Assembly (NCBI RefSeq): GCF_016862555.1
Contig: NZ_BONE01000009.1
Location: 1-64,000 of the forward strand
Source of the DNA: Asanoa siamensis
Lineage (GTDB): Bacteria; Actinomycetota; Actinomycetes; Mycobacteriales; Micromonosporaceae
Direction of reading: 5' to 3'
DNA length: 64,000 bases
Shown: piece after piece, positions 1 through 9,477 of the stretch
How positions within the stretch are numbered: position 1 is the first letter of the stretch
How the letters are laid out: each line of letters begins with the position of its first letter
Translations under genes and position numbers: made by a program
Notes under the pieces: model-generated
Databases searched by the model: none
What the model saw: the letters and a program-made list of their open reading frames with translations, nothing else
Told to the model about the DNA's origin: nothing

Positions 1-226
1 TGGAGACGAGGTCGGGCTCGATGAAGTCGGCGCCCTGGCGGACGGCGAGGCGGTAGGACTCGAGCGTGTGCTCGGGCCGGTAGCCGCTGGCGCCGCGGTG
101 GCCGATCACGAGGGGCTTATCGGTGCCGTGGCGACCGGTGGCGGAGGCGGCGGTGGGCAGCAGGCCCGGTGCCGCGATCGCGCCCGCGCCGGCCACGGTC
201 AGGGAAAGAGCGGTACGTCGTCGCAT
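1..226 (-). CDS. Glycerophosphodiester phosphodiesterase, N-terminal part (runs off the window)
   Basis: The minus-strand frame starts at ATG 226-224 and is still open at base 1, so only about 75 residues are visible. It opens with [19 protein letters not shown], a signal peptide with an arginine-rich n-region and Ala-rich core, so the enzyme is probably exported. The mature part begins with [17 protein letters not shown], the family's N-terminal signature with the catalytic HRG and the metal-binding Glu, followed by GADFIEPDL. The family hydrolyses glycerophosphodiesters to glycerol 3-phosphate and an alcohol. It is divergent from ktrB, with about 70 bases between starts. The C-terminal two thirds cannot be assessed. 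Confidence 0.85.
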   Translation of the reverse strand, partial: MRRRTALSLTVAGAGAIAAPGLLPTAASATGRHGTDKPLVIGHRGASGYRPEHTLESYRLAVRQGADFIEPDLVS

Positions 227-294
227 GCGCCGCAGTCAATCGACGTCCCACGACGGGCGCTTGGCCGCGCGGTGAACGTGGTAAGAAATGCCTG

Positions 295-1629
295 ATGCGC
301 CGCACCCTGCAGCACCCCGCCCGGCTCGTGCCGTTGGCGTTCCTCGGCGCCGTGGTGGTCGGCACGTTGTTGATGATGCTGCCGGCCGCCCGGGTGGAGC
401 CCGGAGCGACGCCGTTCGTCACGGCCCTGTTCACCGCGACCTCCGCCGTCTGCGTGACCGGGCTGGCCGTCGTGGACACCGCGACCTACTGGACCGGCTT
501 CGGCCAGGTGCTGCTGACCGTGCTCACCCAGATCGGCGGCTTCGGCATCATGGCCATGGCGACGCTGCTCGCGCTGCTCGTCTCGCAGCGGCTGGGGCTG
601 CGCAGCCGGTTGATGGCCCAGGCCGAGGACTCGTCGCTGCTGCTGGGCGACGTGCGCCGGGTGCTGGGCCGGATCGCGCTGACCATGGCGACGTTCGAGC
701 TGGCCATCACGGTGGTCGTCGGTGCACGGTTCTGGCTGGCGTACGACTATCCGATCGGCAAGGCCACCTGGTACGGCCTGTTCCACGCGGTGCAGGCGTT
801 CAACAACGCGGGCTTCGCGCTGTTCAGCGACTCGCTGGTCGGGTTCGTCGACGACCCGTGGATCTGCGTGCCCCTGGCCATCGGGGTGATCGCCGGCGGC
901 ATCGGCTTCCCGGTGCTGTTCGAGCTCTACCGCGAGATCGGCACCCCGAGCAAGTGGTCGACGCACACCCGGCTGACCGTCTTCGGCGGCATCGTGCTGC
1001 TGATCTTCGGCTTCGTCTCGCTGCTCGGGCTGGAGTGGGACAACCCCGGCACCCTCGGGCCGCTCGGGGTCGGCGAGAAGATCCTGGCCGCGTTCTTCCA
1101 GGACACGATGACCCGGTCCGGCGGGTTCAACACCGTCGACGTGGGAGCGTTCCACACCGAGTCGCTGGCCCTGTCGACCGCGCTCATGTTCATCGGCGGC
1201 GGCAGCGCGAGCACGGCCGGCGGCATCAAACTGACCACGTTCTTCCTGCTGGCGTACGTCATCCTGGCGGAACTGCGCGGTGAGCCGGACGTCACGATCG
1301 GCAAGCGCCGGATCGCGGAGTCCACCCAGCGCCAGGCGATGACGGTGGCCCTGCTCGGCGTGGGCCTGGTGGCGACCGGCACCTTCGCGCTGCTGGAGGC
1401 GACCACCGGCGTCTCGTTCGAGGACGCGCTGTTCGAGGTGACGTCGGCCTTCGCCACGGTCGGGCTGTCGACGGGGATCACCCCCGGGCTGCCGCACGCC
1501 GGCCAGCTCATCCTGGTTGTCCTGATGTTCATCGGCCGCGTGGGCACGATCGCGGTAGGGTCGGCAATCGCCCTGAACACGCAGCGCCGACTGTACCGAT
1601 ACGCGGAGGAGCGACCCATCGTTGGCTGA
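295..1629 (+). CDS. ktrB: KtrB/TrkH-family potassium transporter subunit
   Basis: Membrane subunit of a Ktr-type K+ uptake system, about 444 residues with many hydrophobic segments. The four pore loops with selectivity-filter glycines are visible: TSAVCVTGLA (about 49-58), NNAGFALFSD, TRSGGFNTVD and SAFATVGLSTG. I chose ATG 295 because upstream in-frame codons translate to a low-complexity Arg-rich stretch and homologues begin shortly before the first membrane helix. The gene overlaps ktrA by 8 bases (1622-1629), so the two subunits are co-translated. KtrB requires the cytoplasmic KtrA ring for gating, and that partner is present. Confidence 0.93.
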   Translation: MRRTLQHPARLVPLAFLGAVVVGTLLMMLPAARVEPGATPFVTALFTATSAVCVTGLAVVDTATYWTGFGQVLLTVLTQIGGFGIMAMATLLALLVSQRLGLRSRLMAQAEDSSLLLGDVRRVLGRIALTMATFELAITVVVGARFWLAYDYPIGKATWYGLFHAVQAFNNAGFALFSDSLVGFVDDPWICVPLAIGVIAGGIGFPVLFELYREIGTPSKWSTHTRLTVFGGIVLLIFGFVSLLGLEWDNPGTLGPLGVGEKILAAFFQDTMTRSGGFNTVDVGAFHTESLALSTALMFIGGGSASTAGGIKLTTFFLLAYVILAELRGEPDVTIGKRRIAESTQRQAMTVALLGVGLVATGTFALLEATTGVSFEDALFEVTSAFATVGLSTGITPGLPHAGQLILVVLMFIGRVGTIAVGSAIALNTQRRLYRYAEERPIVG

Positions 1630-2287
1630 CATCGGACATGACGACAACGTCGTGGTGATCGGGCTCGGCCGCTTCGGCGGCGCGGTCGCCGGCTCGCTGC
1701 AGAAGATCGGTCACGAGGTGCTCGGCATCGACAACGACCCCAAGCTGGTGCAGGAGTGGTCGGAGCGGCTGACGCACGTGGCCGAGGCCGACGCCACCGA
1801 CGAGGACGCGCTGCGCCAACTCGGCGTCGCGGACTTCACCCACGCGGTGGTCGGCATCGGCACGCACATGGAGCACAGCATCCTGACCGTGCTGGCGCTG
1901 GTCGAGATCGGCGTGCCGCACATCTGGGCCAAGGCGATCTCGACGAAGCACGGCAAGATCCTCTCCTCGGTCGGTGCCACGAAGGTGATCTACCCGGAGT
2001 CGACGATGGGCGAGCGGGTGGCCCACCTGATCGGCAGCCGCATGATCGACTTCATCGAGTTCGACGACGACTTCGCGATCGCCAAGACCCGGGTGCCGCG
2101 CGGCGTGATGGGGCAGACGCTGGCGCAGTTGGCGCTGCGCACGAAGTACGGCATCACCGTGGTCGGCGTGAAGGAGCCCGGCAAGGAGTTCGCGTTCGCC
2201 ACCCCGGACACGATGATCCCGGAGGACGCGACCCTGATCGTCTCGGGCAAGGCGAAGAAGGTCGAGAAGTTCGCACAGGCGACCTAG
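1622..2287 (+). CDS. ktrA: KtrA/TrkA-type RCK regulatory subunit of potassium uptake
   Basis: Cytoplasmic nucleotide-sensing subunit of the Ktr potassium system, 221 residues, normal for the family. The N-terminal Rossmann RCK domain carries VIGLGRFGGAVA, the GxGxxG nucleotide loop, followed by the acidic end of strand 2 (GIDND). The C-terminal third is an RCK_C (TrkA-C) domain. The start is TTG 1622, inside the end of ktrB, and the overlap implies translational coupling. Its stop overlaps the stop of the convergent kinase gene in the tetranucleotide CTAG, so there is no room for a terminator between them. Confidence 0.92.
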   Translation: MADIGHDDNVVVIGLGRFGGAVAGSLQKIGHEVLGIDNDPKLVQEWSERLTHVAEADATDEDALRQLGVADFTHAVVGIGTHMEHSILTVLALVEIGVPHIWAKAISTKHGKILSSVGATKVIYPESTMGERVAHLIGSRMIDFIEFDDDFAIAKTRVPRGVMGQTLAQLALRTKYGITVVGVKEPGKEFAFATPDTMIPEDATLIVSGKAKKVEKFAQAT

Positions 2288-3870
2288 TCGTCGTCCTCGT
2301 CCTCGTCGTCGTCGCCCTTTCCCTTGCCGCTGTGGGAGCCCGGGCCCTTGCCGCTCGAGTCGTCCTTGGCCTTCGGGGGCTTCGGCTTCGGCTTCGGCTG
2401 CTGCTTCGGCTGCTGCTTCGGCGGCGCGGGTTGCCGCACCACCGGCTGCGTCGTGGTGACGGTCGACAGCTTCGGCGCGCAGAACGCCCCGTCGAGCCGG
2501 AACTCGACCGGGAATGCGTTGGACCGCCCGTAGCTGCCGGTCAGCCGCATGCCCGCCGAGCCGCCGGCCGGCACGGCCGCCGGTTCGGCCGGCTTGAGCA
2601 CGACGTCGTTGCCCTGCTGGTGGACGGTCGCGGCCGCCGCCCGGGTCAGCTTCTGGTCACCGGGGAAGCTGAACGCCAACGACCAGTCGGTGACCGGGAC
2701 GCGGCCGGCGTTGACCACGGTCACGTCGGCGTCGAACGACCCGCCCGAGTCGCGCCGCAGCGCGTAGCGGACCTCGCAGGCCGGCGCCTCCGCGGCGGCC
2801 GCGGGGGCGGCGAGCGCCGTGGTCGGGCCCGGGCCGGAGCCGCCGCCGGAGCCGCGGGCCACGGCCAGGCCGGCGCCGGCCGCGCCGAGCACGACGACGG
2901 CCGCGGCCGCACCGACGACGACCTGGTGCCGGCGGCTTTTCAGCAGGTCACGCACCACGGCCGCGGGCGCGACCCCGCGGGCCGCGGCTTTCACGGGGTC
3001 GCCCGTCCGCGGCAGGATCGTGGTGTTGCCGAACGAGCCGCCACCGATGGCGGGGGCCGGCGACACCGGCCGCGGGAGGTGACCGATCGCCGCGGCCAGC
3101 ACGCCGACGACCTCAGCGGTGGTCGGCCGCTCGCTCGGCGCCTTGGCCAGGCAGCGCATGCACAGGTCGGCCACCTCCGCCGGCAGCCCGTCGACCGCGG
3201 GCAGCGGGTCGGGCGCCGTGTAGAGGTGGCAGCGGAGCAGTTCGGTGCGGGTCCGGCCGGACCACGGCAGCCGGCCCGCGAGGCTGCGGTAGAGCAGCAG
3301 GCCCAGACCGTAGACGTCGGCCGCGGCCGAGACCTGACCGCCGTCGAGCCGTTCCGGTGCGATGTAGGCCGGCGTGCCGAGCAGCGCGCCGTCCGGGCCG
3401 ATCTCCTGCTCGCCGACGACGGCCGAGATGCCGAAGTCGAGCACCTTGGCGCCGGTCGCGCTGAGCAGCACGTTGCTCGGGGTGACGTCGCGGTGCACGA
3501 CACCGCGGGCGTGCGCGGCGGCCAGCGCCGAACCGATCTCGGCGCAGATCGCGACCGCGTCCTGCCACGGCATCGGCGTGGTGACGGCGGTCAGCGGCAC
3601 GCCGTCGACGAGTTCCATCACGACGTACGGGACGCCGCCGGACTCGCCGTAGTCGTACACGCCGGTGATGTGCGGGTGGCTCAACCGCGCGGCGGCCTGC
3701 GCCTCGGCCCGGATCTGCTCCCGGAACGCCGGGTCCGCGGCCAGCGTCGGGGCGAGCACCTTGATCGCGACCTGCCGGCCGAGCACCTCGTCGTAGCCGC
3801 GCCAGACCACGGACATCCCGCCCGCGCCGAGCCGTTCGACCAACCGGTAGCGCCCACCGACCGTTGCCAT
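2284..3870 (-). CDS. Transmembrane Ser/Thr protein kinase with extracytoplasmic CBM2-like domain
   Basis: Hanks-type kinase of 528 residues. Kinase domain about 1-265: glycine loop GAGGMSVV (15-22), Lys37 in VAIKVL, HRD at 126-128, DFG at 145-147, and APE-type APER near 171. The catalytic-loop Lys of HRDxKPxN is Thr130 here (HRDVTPSN), which may lower or alter activity. A basic juxtamembrane stretch leads to one membrane helix (about 316-337). Outside the cell, residues about 364-464 resemble a family 2 carbohydrate-binding module: flanking Cys365 and Cys464, NAGRVPVTDWSLAFSFPG, and a closing FRLDGAFC. The tail 471-528 is Lys/Pro-rich, then Asp-rich. Known STPKs sense through PASTA or beta-propeller domains; a sugar-sensing role here is inference. 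Confidence 0.9.
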   Translation of the reverse strand: MATVGGRYRLVERLGAGGMSVVWRGYDEVLGRQVAIKVLAPTLAADPAFREQIRAEAQAAARLSHPHITGVYDYGESGGVPYVVMELVDGVPLTAVTTPMPWQDAVAICAEIGSALAAAHARGVVHRDVTPSNVLLSATGAKVLDFGISAVVGEQEIGPDGALLGTPAYIAPERLDGGQVSAAADVYGLGLLLYRSLAGRLPWSGRTRTELLRCHLYTAPDPLPAVDGLPAEVADLCMRCLAKAPSERPTTAEVVGVLAAAIGHLPRPVSPAPAIGGGSFGNTTILPRTGDPVKAAARGVAPAAVVRDLLKSRRHQVVVGAAAAVVVLGAAGAGLAVARGSGGGSGPGPTTALAAPAAAAEAPACEVRYALRRDSGGSFDADVTVVNAGRVPVTDWSLAFSFPGDQKLTRAAAATVHQQGNDVVLKPAEPAAVPAGGSAGMRLTGSYGRSNAFPVEFRLDGAFCAPKLSTVTTTQPVVRQPAPPKQQPKQQPKPKPKPPKAKDDSSGKGPGSHSGKGKGDDDEDEDDD

Positions 3871-3924
3871 GCGTCATGTGTTGCCCGGTGAGCGGCGGTT
3901 CGAACCCGCCACGTGCGGTTTCGG

Positions 3925-5469
3925 TCAGCCGCCGGTGGCCAGGAGCTGGTCCACGGGCGCGTACTCGTCGGTGAGGACCTCCGCGTCGCCGACGAACGCC
4001 GCGAGCTCCGCGCCCTCGATGATGGTGGTCGCGCCGCCGTCGTCGTCCTCGGTGAGCCGCATCCGCAGCTGGTCCATCGGCAGCGGGGCCGGTGAGGCGA
4101 CGATGACGAAGTTGGAGCCCTGCTCGCCGGCCAGCGACCGCTCCGGCGCGATCAGCGCGACGTGCGCGAACTCGGCCTGGACCGTGGCCACCTCGGCCTT
4201 GATGAACCGCAGCGGCGGATAGTCGATGACGTTCTGGGCGTAGATGCCCTCGGGCCGGGTCACCCGGCGGATGTCGGCCGCCATCTCCCGGGTGGCCAGG
4301 TGCCAGGGCACCACGAGGTGGCCGAAGGCGTCCCCGATCACGAGGTCGGCGCTGGCCGTGGCCCGCTGCGCGAGCAGCATCCGCGCGTCGCCCACCTTGG
4401 TGGTCAGGTGCGGACCCTGGCTCACGCCGAGCTCCCGCTCGTCGAGGTCGACCAGCGCGCCGTCCAGCTCGTACACCTCGTTGGCGCTGCCTGGCCGGGT
4501 GGCGGTGACGTAGCGGGGCATGGTGAAACCGCCGCCGCCGAGGTGGACCGCGTCGACGCGCTCGGTGCCCGGCTTGACCGCGCCGGCGACCGCCCCGAGC
4601 CAGCGGGTGTAGGCGAACTCGAGGTAGGTCGGGTCGTCCAGGTCAACGAAAGAGTGGCGGGCCGAGTTGAGGTAGAGCGTGCGACCGCCCTCGCGGGCCG
4701 GGTCCTCGACGACGGCGGCGCAGTGGTACGCGGTCTCGATGTCGCACGGCGTCGGCGCGGCCGCGGAGAGCCCGGCGCCGGCGAGCCCGACGACGGCGAG
4801 CATCGCGCCCGCGCGGCTGGTGCCGGCCAGCGCGAGCCGGTCGGTGCGGCGCAGGTAGTAGCCGACGCCCAGGCCGGCCAGCCCCAACGCGACGGCCAGC
4901 GCGATCAGGATGACCGAGGTCGGCAGCGCCGCGACCAGGATGAAGCCGGTGACCAGCGTCGCGGTGACCGCGCCGAGCGTGCCGACACTGGACAGCTTGC
5001 CGACCACCTGGCCGGTGTTGCGCAGGTCGCCGAGCTGGAGCTTGACCACCAGCGGGGTGACCGCGGAGAGCAGGAAGGCCGGCACGAACACCGCCAGCGC
5101 GGTGAGCAGCAGGATGCCGCTGACCGCTTCGCCGCGCAGCGCCTCGCCCGCGTAGCGGACCACCGGCAGGGTCACCGCCGTCGCGATGCCGGCCAGCACC
5201 AGCGCGCCCGGCAGCAGCGTGCGCGGGTCGCGCTTGTCGGCGATGCGCCCGCCGGTCCAGGCGCCGTAGGCGATCGCCGCCAGCGCGACGCCGATCACCG
5301 AGCTGGTCACCTGGAGCGTCACGCCCAGGTAGGGACCGACCAGTCGCAACGCGACGGTCTCCAGCACGAGAACGGCGCCGCTCGACAGGAACACCAGGAA
5401 AGCGGCCAGGCCGCCGGGCAGGGGGCGCCGTTCGGGCGCTTCGACCGCTGTCGCGGTGGTCTGTTCCAT
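3925..5469 (-). CDS. Fused MFS/spermidine-synthase-like membrane protein
   Basis: 514 residues in two parts. Residues about 20-230 form seven or so hydrophobic helices of the MFS-like half. The C-terminal half is a spermidine-synthase-type Rossmann methyltransferase fold: VHLGGGGFTMPRYV as the nucleotide loop, YELDGALVDLDERELG as the acidic strand, then GDARMLL and VIGDAFG. Catalytic aspartates typical of true spermidine synthases are not convincing, so polyamine synthesis should not be assumed. It lies 18 bases downstream of the secreted coiled-coil gene on the same strand and 54 bases upstream of the kinase, suggesting one transcription unit. The substrate is unknown. Confidence 0.82.
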   Translation of the reverse strand: MEQTTATAVEAPERRPLPGGLAAFLVFLSSGAVLVLETVALRLVGPYLGVTLQVTSSVIGVALAAIAYGAWTGGRIADKRDPRTLLPGALVLAGIATAVTLPVVRYAGEALRGEAVSGILLLTALAVFVPAFLLSAVTPLVVKLQLGDLRNTGQVVGKLSSVGTLGAVTATLVTGFILVAALPTSVILIALAVALGLAGLGVGYYLRRTDRLALAGTSRAGAMLAVVGLAGAGLSAAAPTPCDIETAYHCAAVVEDPAREGGRTLYLNSARHSFVDLDDPTYLEFAYTRWLGAVAGAVKPGTERVDAVHLGGGGFTMPRYVTATRPGSANEVYELDGALVDLDERELGVSQGPHLTTKVGDARMLLAQRATASADLVIGDAFGHLVVPWHLATREMAADIRRVTRPEGIYAQNVIDYPPLRFIKAEVATVQAEFAHVALIAPERSLAGEQGSNFVIVASPAPLPMDQLRMRLTEDDDGGATTIIEGAELAAFVGDAEVLTDEYAPVDQLLATGG

Positions 5470-5487
5470 TCCGTCAGGGTACGGCGG

Positions 5488-6519
5488 TCACAGCATGGAC
5501 AGGTGCACGTGGTTGGTGTGGTCGGCGGCCGGGTCGCCACCGCCGCTGTAGGACTTCCAGCCCGTGCCCGGCATCCAGATCCGTCGATACCAGATGACGT
5601 ACATCACCCCGAGCGCGTTGGCGTTCTTGATGAAGAACGACGCCAGATTGTCGCCGTAGGCCTTGTCGGAGCCGGTCGCGCTCTTGTTCTCGAAACCACC
5701 CTCGGCCGCCGCGAAGTCACAGGCCCGGCCCTTGGGGTGCTCGCCGCCGCCACCGGAGCGGTGACACGAGACGTAGTGGTCGAAGTCCGCGGCCTGCGCC
5801 TGCCGCAGGGCATGCAGCGTGCGCGGCGTGATGCAGCCGCTGGCCGGCGTCGGGTCGTCGATCGTGCAGGACTCGGAGGGCCAGGAGCCGTCGGAGTTGC
5901 GGGGCGCCGGCTTCGCCGCCGGGGAGTTGGGGTTGATATAACCACCGCTGTTCGCGCCACCGCCGATGGTGCGCAGCGCCCGCTCGGCGTCTTCCTTGCG
6001 CTTGGCCAGCGTGGCGACCTGCTTCTGCTGCTCGCGCACCTCGGCGTCGAGTTGAGCCCGGGCCCCCACGGCCGCGGCCTGCGCCTCCGCGTAGCCGCGC
6101 AGTGCGCCCGCGTCGCGCTGGGCCATCAGCTCCAGGCTGCCCGCGCGCTGGAGGAAGTCGTCCGGCGAGGCGCTGTTGAGCAGCGCCGAGACGGTGGTGA
6201 GCCGGCCGGTGCGGTAGGACTCGACCGCCATCACGCCGACCGTGTTGCGGGTCGTCTCGACCTGCGCCTCGAGCCGCTTGACGTCCTTGTCGAGCCGCCA
6301 GGCCCGCCGCTTGGCGTCGTCGAGCTTGCGCTGCGCCTCGACCTGGCCCTTGGCCGCGGCCTCGAGGTTGTCGCGCAGCTTCTTCTCGTCGTTTTCCTTG
6401 GGCGCGGGGTTCGGCGCGGCGGCCGCGCCCGTGACCGGAGCACCGACCGCTACCGTCACGGTCGCGATCAGTGCGGCGAGCAGGGCCCGCCACCGGTATC
6501 GCGTCACCGTACGAGGCAC
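5488..6519 (-). CDS. Secreted coiled-coil protein with C-terminal peptidase-like (VanY/ARB_07466-like) domain
   Basis: 343 residues from GTG 6519, preceded by a good GGAAGGGA ribosome site. A signal peptide (RWRALLAALIATVTVAVG, cut near AAAAP) is followed by a long charged coiled coil (about 38-185) rich in Lys, Glu, Gln and Ala, like the N-terminal halves of actinobacterial cell-wall hydrolases and their activators. After a Pro/Ser linker the C-terminal domain (about 215-343) has CHRSGGGGEHPKGRACDF and a final HTNHVHLSML. These His/Asp-containing motifs resemble the LAS/VanY-type zinc fold. A cell-wall-related role is therefore likely. Actual metal binding and hydrolysis are not proven by sequence. 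Confidence 0.8.
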   Translation of the reverse strand: MPRTVTRYRWRALLAALIATVTVAVGAPVTGAAAAPNPAPKENDEKKLRDNLEAAAKGQVEAQRKLDDAKRRAWRLDKDVKRLEAQVETTRNTVGVMAVESYRTGRLTTVSALLNSASPDDFLQRAGSLELMAQRDAGALRGYAEAQAAAVGARAQLDAEVREQQKQVATLAKRKEDAERALRTIGGGANSGGYINPNSPAAKPAPRNSDGSWPSESCTIDDPTPASGCITPRTLHALRQAQAADFDHYVSCHRSGGGGEHPKGRACDFAAAEGGFENKSATGSDKAYGDNLASFFIKNANALGVMYVIWYRRIWMPGTGWKSYSGGGDPAADHTNHVHLSML

Positions 6520-6618
6520 TGCGATTCCCTTCCGTCACAATGGATCCCCCGCTGACCGCCGGACAGCGTACCCGATGGGGATCTGTCCGGGGTCCCCGCG
6601 AAATTCGACTACGGACAG

Positions 6619-7428
6619 TCAGGGAATGAGTGCGCCCGCCACCGTCTGCCAGGTCGGCTCGTCGATGGTCGCCAGCAGCCCCTCGCCCGGATCGGGAGTG
6701 ACCAGATAGGGCCGGCCGTCGAGGCGCCGGGTCACGCCGCCCGCCTCGCGCACGAGCAGGGCGCCCGGCGCGTGGTCCCACGGCCAGGTGCGCCAGAACA
6801 TCGCGAACTGCTGCTTGCCGCCGACCAGGTCGAGATATTCGCGGCCGGCGCAGCGCTGGCCGTTGGTGACCGAGCCCAGCCGCACCGTGCCGTTCTCGAC
6901 CTTGGCCTTCAGGTCGGCCGGGTAGTAGGTGGCCGGGGCCACGCCGCGAAGCTGCTCCGGCGACAGCGGCGCGGTGGGCTCGATCCGCCGGTCGTCGAGG
7001 TACGTGCCACCGCCGGCGACCGCGTGCCCCATCTCGTCCGCGATCGGGTCGTAGATCCAGGCGGCGGCCGGGCCGGTCTCGTCGATCAGCGCCACCATCA
7101 GGCAGAACGGCCCGTTGCCGTCGGCGTAGTTGGCCGTGCCGTCGATCGGGTCGACGATCCAGGTGGGCGCCGGGCCACCGATGCGGGTCAGCAGGCCGGA
7201 GTCGGCCGCGTAGGCCTCCTCGCCGACCACGACCGAGCCGGGCAGCAGGTCGAGCAGGCCCGCGGTGAGGGCCTCCTCGGAACGGCGGTCCGCGACGGTG
7301 ACCACCTCGCCCGGGCCCTTCTCGCCGATCTCCGACGCTTGCAGGTGCCGGTAGGAGGGCAGGACGACGGTGGCGGCGACGTGCCGGACGAGCGCGCTGA
7401 CCTGGCCGCCGAGTTGTGCGTCGATCAC
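6619..7428 (-). CDS. Inositol-monophosphatase-family phosphatase
   Basis: 269 residues from GTG 7428, ten bases after the response-regulator stop; I rejected an earlier start because it would lie inside that gene. Metal and phosphate motifs are all present: GEEAY, WIVDPIDGTANYA (metal-binding DPIDGT) and WPWDHAPGALLVREAGG (the family's WDxAAG signature). The family removes phosphate from inositol 1-phosphate, fructose 1,6-bisphosphate, PAP or histidinol phosphate. Which one applies here cannot be told. It is the last gene of a four-gene operon with phosphatase, histidine kinase and receiver, an unusual neighbour for a signalling group. Confidence 0.9.
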   Translation of the reverse strand: MIDAQLGGQVSALVRHVAATVVLPSYRHLQASEIGEKGPGEVVTVADRRSEEALTAGLLDLLPGSVVVGEEAYAADSGLLTRIGGPAPTWIVDPIDGTANYADGNGPFCLMVALIDETGPAAAWIYDPIADEMGHAVAGGGTYLDDRRIEPTAPLSPEQLRGVAPATYYPADLKAKVENGTVRLGSVTNGQRCAGREYLDLVGGKQQFAMFWRTWPWDHAPGALLVREAGGVTRRLDGRPYLVTPDPGEGLLATIDEPTWQTVAGALIP

Positions 7429-7438
7429 GTGTTCACTT

Positions 7439-7891
7439 TCAGTTGCGCGGGGGGAGCTTGACCACACTGACGAAGAACTCGTCGATCTGGCGTACGACCG
7501 AGATGAAGCGCTCGAAGTCGACGGGCTTGGTGACGTAGGCGTTGGCGTGCAGTTGGTAGCTGCGCAGGATGTCCTCGTCGGCGGCCGACGTCGTCAGCAC
7601 CACGACCGGGATCCGGCAGAGTTCGTCGTCCTTCTTGATCTCCTCCAGCACCTCGCGGCCGTCGCGGCGGGGCAGGTTGAGGTCGAGCAGGATCAGGTCG
7701 GGGGCGACCGCGTCGGCGTACTGGCCTTCGCGGCGCAGGTAGGCCAGCGCCTCCGCGCCGTCGGACACGACGGTCAGCCGGTTGCGCAGCTTGTGCTCCT
7801 CGAACGCCTCCTGCGTCATGAGCACGTCGCCCGGGTCGTCCTCGACGAGCAGCACCTCGATGGGGCTCTTGCCGTCGGCTGGTGCGGTCAT
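7439..7891 (-). CDS. Stand-alone response regulator (Rcp1-like receiver)
   Basis: 150-residue single-domain receiver without an output domain. Acidic pocket VEDDPGD (17-23), phosphoacceptor Asp70 in LILLDLNLP, switch Thr in VVLTTS and the conserved Lys in YVTKPVDF are all there. The ATG at 7891 overlaps the stop of the upstream histidine kinase (ATGA), so kinase and receiver are translated together, and I take them as partners. Receivers of this shape relay phosphate or act through protein contacts rather than DNA binding. The neighbouring receiver-PP2C phosphatase is the obvious downstream partner. Confidence 0.93.
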   Translation of the reverse strand: MTAPADGKSPIEVLLVEDDPGDVLMTQEAFEEHKLRNRLTVVSDGAEALAYLRREGQYADAVAPDLILLDLNLPRRDGREVLEEIKKDDELCRIPVVVLTTSAADEDILRSYQLHANAYVTKPVDFERFISVVRQIDEFFVSVVKLPPRN

Positions 7892-9477
7892 GCCGCCACT
7901 TCCTTTACGCCCGTCGTGTCGTGGGTGGGTTCGGCTTGTGCGGGTGGCTGGTCCTCGACCAGCACCGGGAGCGTGAACCGGATGATGGTGCCCTCGGTGG
8001 CCTCCACGTCGACCCAGATCCGGCCGCCGTGGTATTCGACGATCTTCTTGGCGATGGCGAGCCCGATGCCGGTGCCCGGGTACGCGTCCTTGGAGTGCAG
8101 CCGCTGGAAGATCACGAAGATCTTGTCGGCGAACTCGGGCTCGATGCCGATGCCGTTGTCGGCACAGCTGATCTCCCACTCGTCGCCGACCCGGCGGGCG
8201 GAGACCTCGACCCGGGGTGGCACGCCCGGCCGGCGGAACTTGATCGAGTTGCTGACCAGGTTGGTCAGCAGGTTGGTGAGCAGGGCCTCCTCGCCCAACA
8301 CGGTCGGCAGGTCGGCGAAGACGAGCTCACCGCCCGCGTACTCCCGGGCGTTCTCGGTCTGGCTGCTCACCTCGGCCATCACCCGGTCGAGGTCGACCTC
8401 GACGAAGCCGGTGTTGACCCGGCCGATCCGGGAGAACGCCAGCAGGTCGTTGATCAGCCGCTGCATCCGCTGGGCGCCGTCGACCGCGAACGCGATGTAC
8501 TGATCCGCCCGCTCGTCGAGCTGGCCGGCGTAGCGCCGCTGCAGGAGCTGGCAGAAGCTGGCCACCTTGCGCAGGGGCTCCTGCAGGTCGTGCGAGGCGA
8601 CGTAGGCGAACTGCTCCAGGTCGCGGTTGGACCGGATCAGCTCCTCGGCCTGGCGCTGGAGCTGGTTGTTGACCCACTCGACGCGCTCCCGGGACGCCCC
8701 GACCTCGGCCAGGTCGGCCGCGATCTGCTGGCGCATCGCGTCGATGTCGTCGGCGAGCCGGCTCAGCTCCGGCGGGCCGACACCGGCGATCTTCCGTTGG
8801 TAGTCGCCGGCGCGCACGTCGCGCACCTGGTCGGCCAGGTCGGTGACCGGGCCGATGACCACCCGGTTGAGCGACAGCAGCAGCGCGACGCCGGCCACGA
8901 CGATCACGGCCGCCGCCACGACGAGCAGGAAGACCAGCGTGTTGCCGGTGTCCCGGGCCCGGTCGGCGGCCTTGTCGCGCAGCTCCAGCATCTGCCGCTG
9001 CAGCTCGTCGAGGGAGGCGCGCATCTCGTCGAAGCGCACCCGCGCCTGGTCGGTGACGTAGCCGCGGGCGGTGGCGATGTCGGGCGCGGCCACGACGGGC
9101 TCGGCGACGCTTGTGCGCCAAGCGGTGGCCTGCTCCTCGATGCGGTCGAGCTGGCGGGCGATCTCCGGCTCGTCGCGGAGCAGCGGGCGCATCGTGGCGA
9201 CGAGATCCCGCTCGGTGGCCACACCCCGGGTGTAGGGCTCGAGGTCGCCACGGTCGCCGCTGACGGCGTACCCCCGGATGCCCGTCTCCTGGTTGACCAG
9301 CGCCGTCTGCAGCCCTTGCGCGCTGGTGCGCAGCGGGCCGGTCTTGTCGAGCAGCGTGTCGAGGTGGTTGCGGTTCTGCGCGGCGACGCCGGCGGCGAAC
9401 ACCGCGATCAGCACCAGCAGGACGCCGACGATCGCGGTGAGTGTGATCACCCGGCGTCGCAAGGTCCACGTCCTCAT
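7888..9477 (-). CDS. Membrane sensor histidine kinase with CHASE3-like sensor and HAMP
   Basis: 529 residues: membrane helix about 9-33, an extracellular helical sensor of about 150 residues containing [14 protein letters not shown] (CHASE3-like), a second helix about 181-204, a HAMP linker, a coiled coil, HisKA with phosphoacceptor His296 in [13 protein letters not shown], then HATPase_c with N box [10 protein letters not shown]1 DNGIGI and G2 [11 protein letters not shown]. The [10 protein letters not shown] version is that of phytochrome/bacteriophytochrome-type kinases that work with Rcp-like receivers, matching its neighbour. It overlaps genes on both sides by 4 bases. Confidence 0.94.
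   Translation of the reverse strand: MRTWTLRRRVITLTAIVGVLLVLIAVFAAGVAAQNRNHLDTLLDKTGPLRTSAQGLQTALVNQETGIRGYAVSGDRGDLEPYTRGVATERDLVATMRPLLRDEPEIARQLDRIEEQATAWRTSVAEPVVAAPDIATARGYVTDQARVRFDEMRASLDELQRQMLELRDKAADRARDTGNTLVFLLVVAAAVIVVAGVALLLSLNRVVIGPVTDLADQVRDVRAGDYQRKIAGVGPPELSRLADDIDAMRQQIAADLAEVGASRERVEWVNNQLQRQAEELIRSNRDLEQFAYVASHDLQEPLRKVASFCQLLQRRYAGQLDERADQYIAFAVDGAQRMQRLINDLLAFSRIGRVNTGFVEVDLDRVMAEVSSQTENAREYAGGELVFADLPTVLGEEALLTNLLTNLVSNSIKFRRPGVPPRVEVSARRVGDEWEISCADNGIGIEPEFADKIFVIFQRLHSKDAYPGTGIGLAIAKKIVEYHGGRIWVDVEATEGTIIRFTLPVLVEDQPPAQAEPTHDTTGVKEVAA

Noticed and set aside
1756-3891. Long plus-strand frame across ktrA and the kinase gene
   Set aside because: Overlaps two well-supported genes in other frames and has no recognisable domain.
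6520-6618. c-di-AMP (ydaO-type) riboswitch before the secreted coiled-coil gene
   Set aside because: The stretch upstream of the start is too short and shows none of the conserved motifs.
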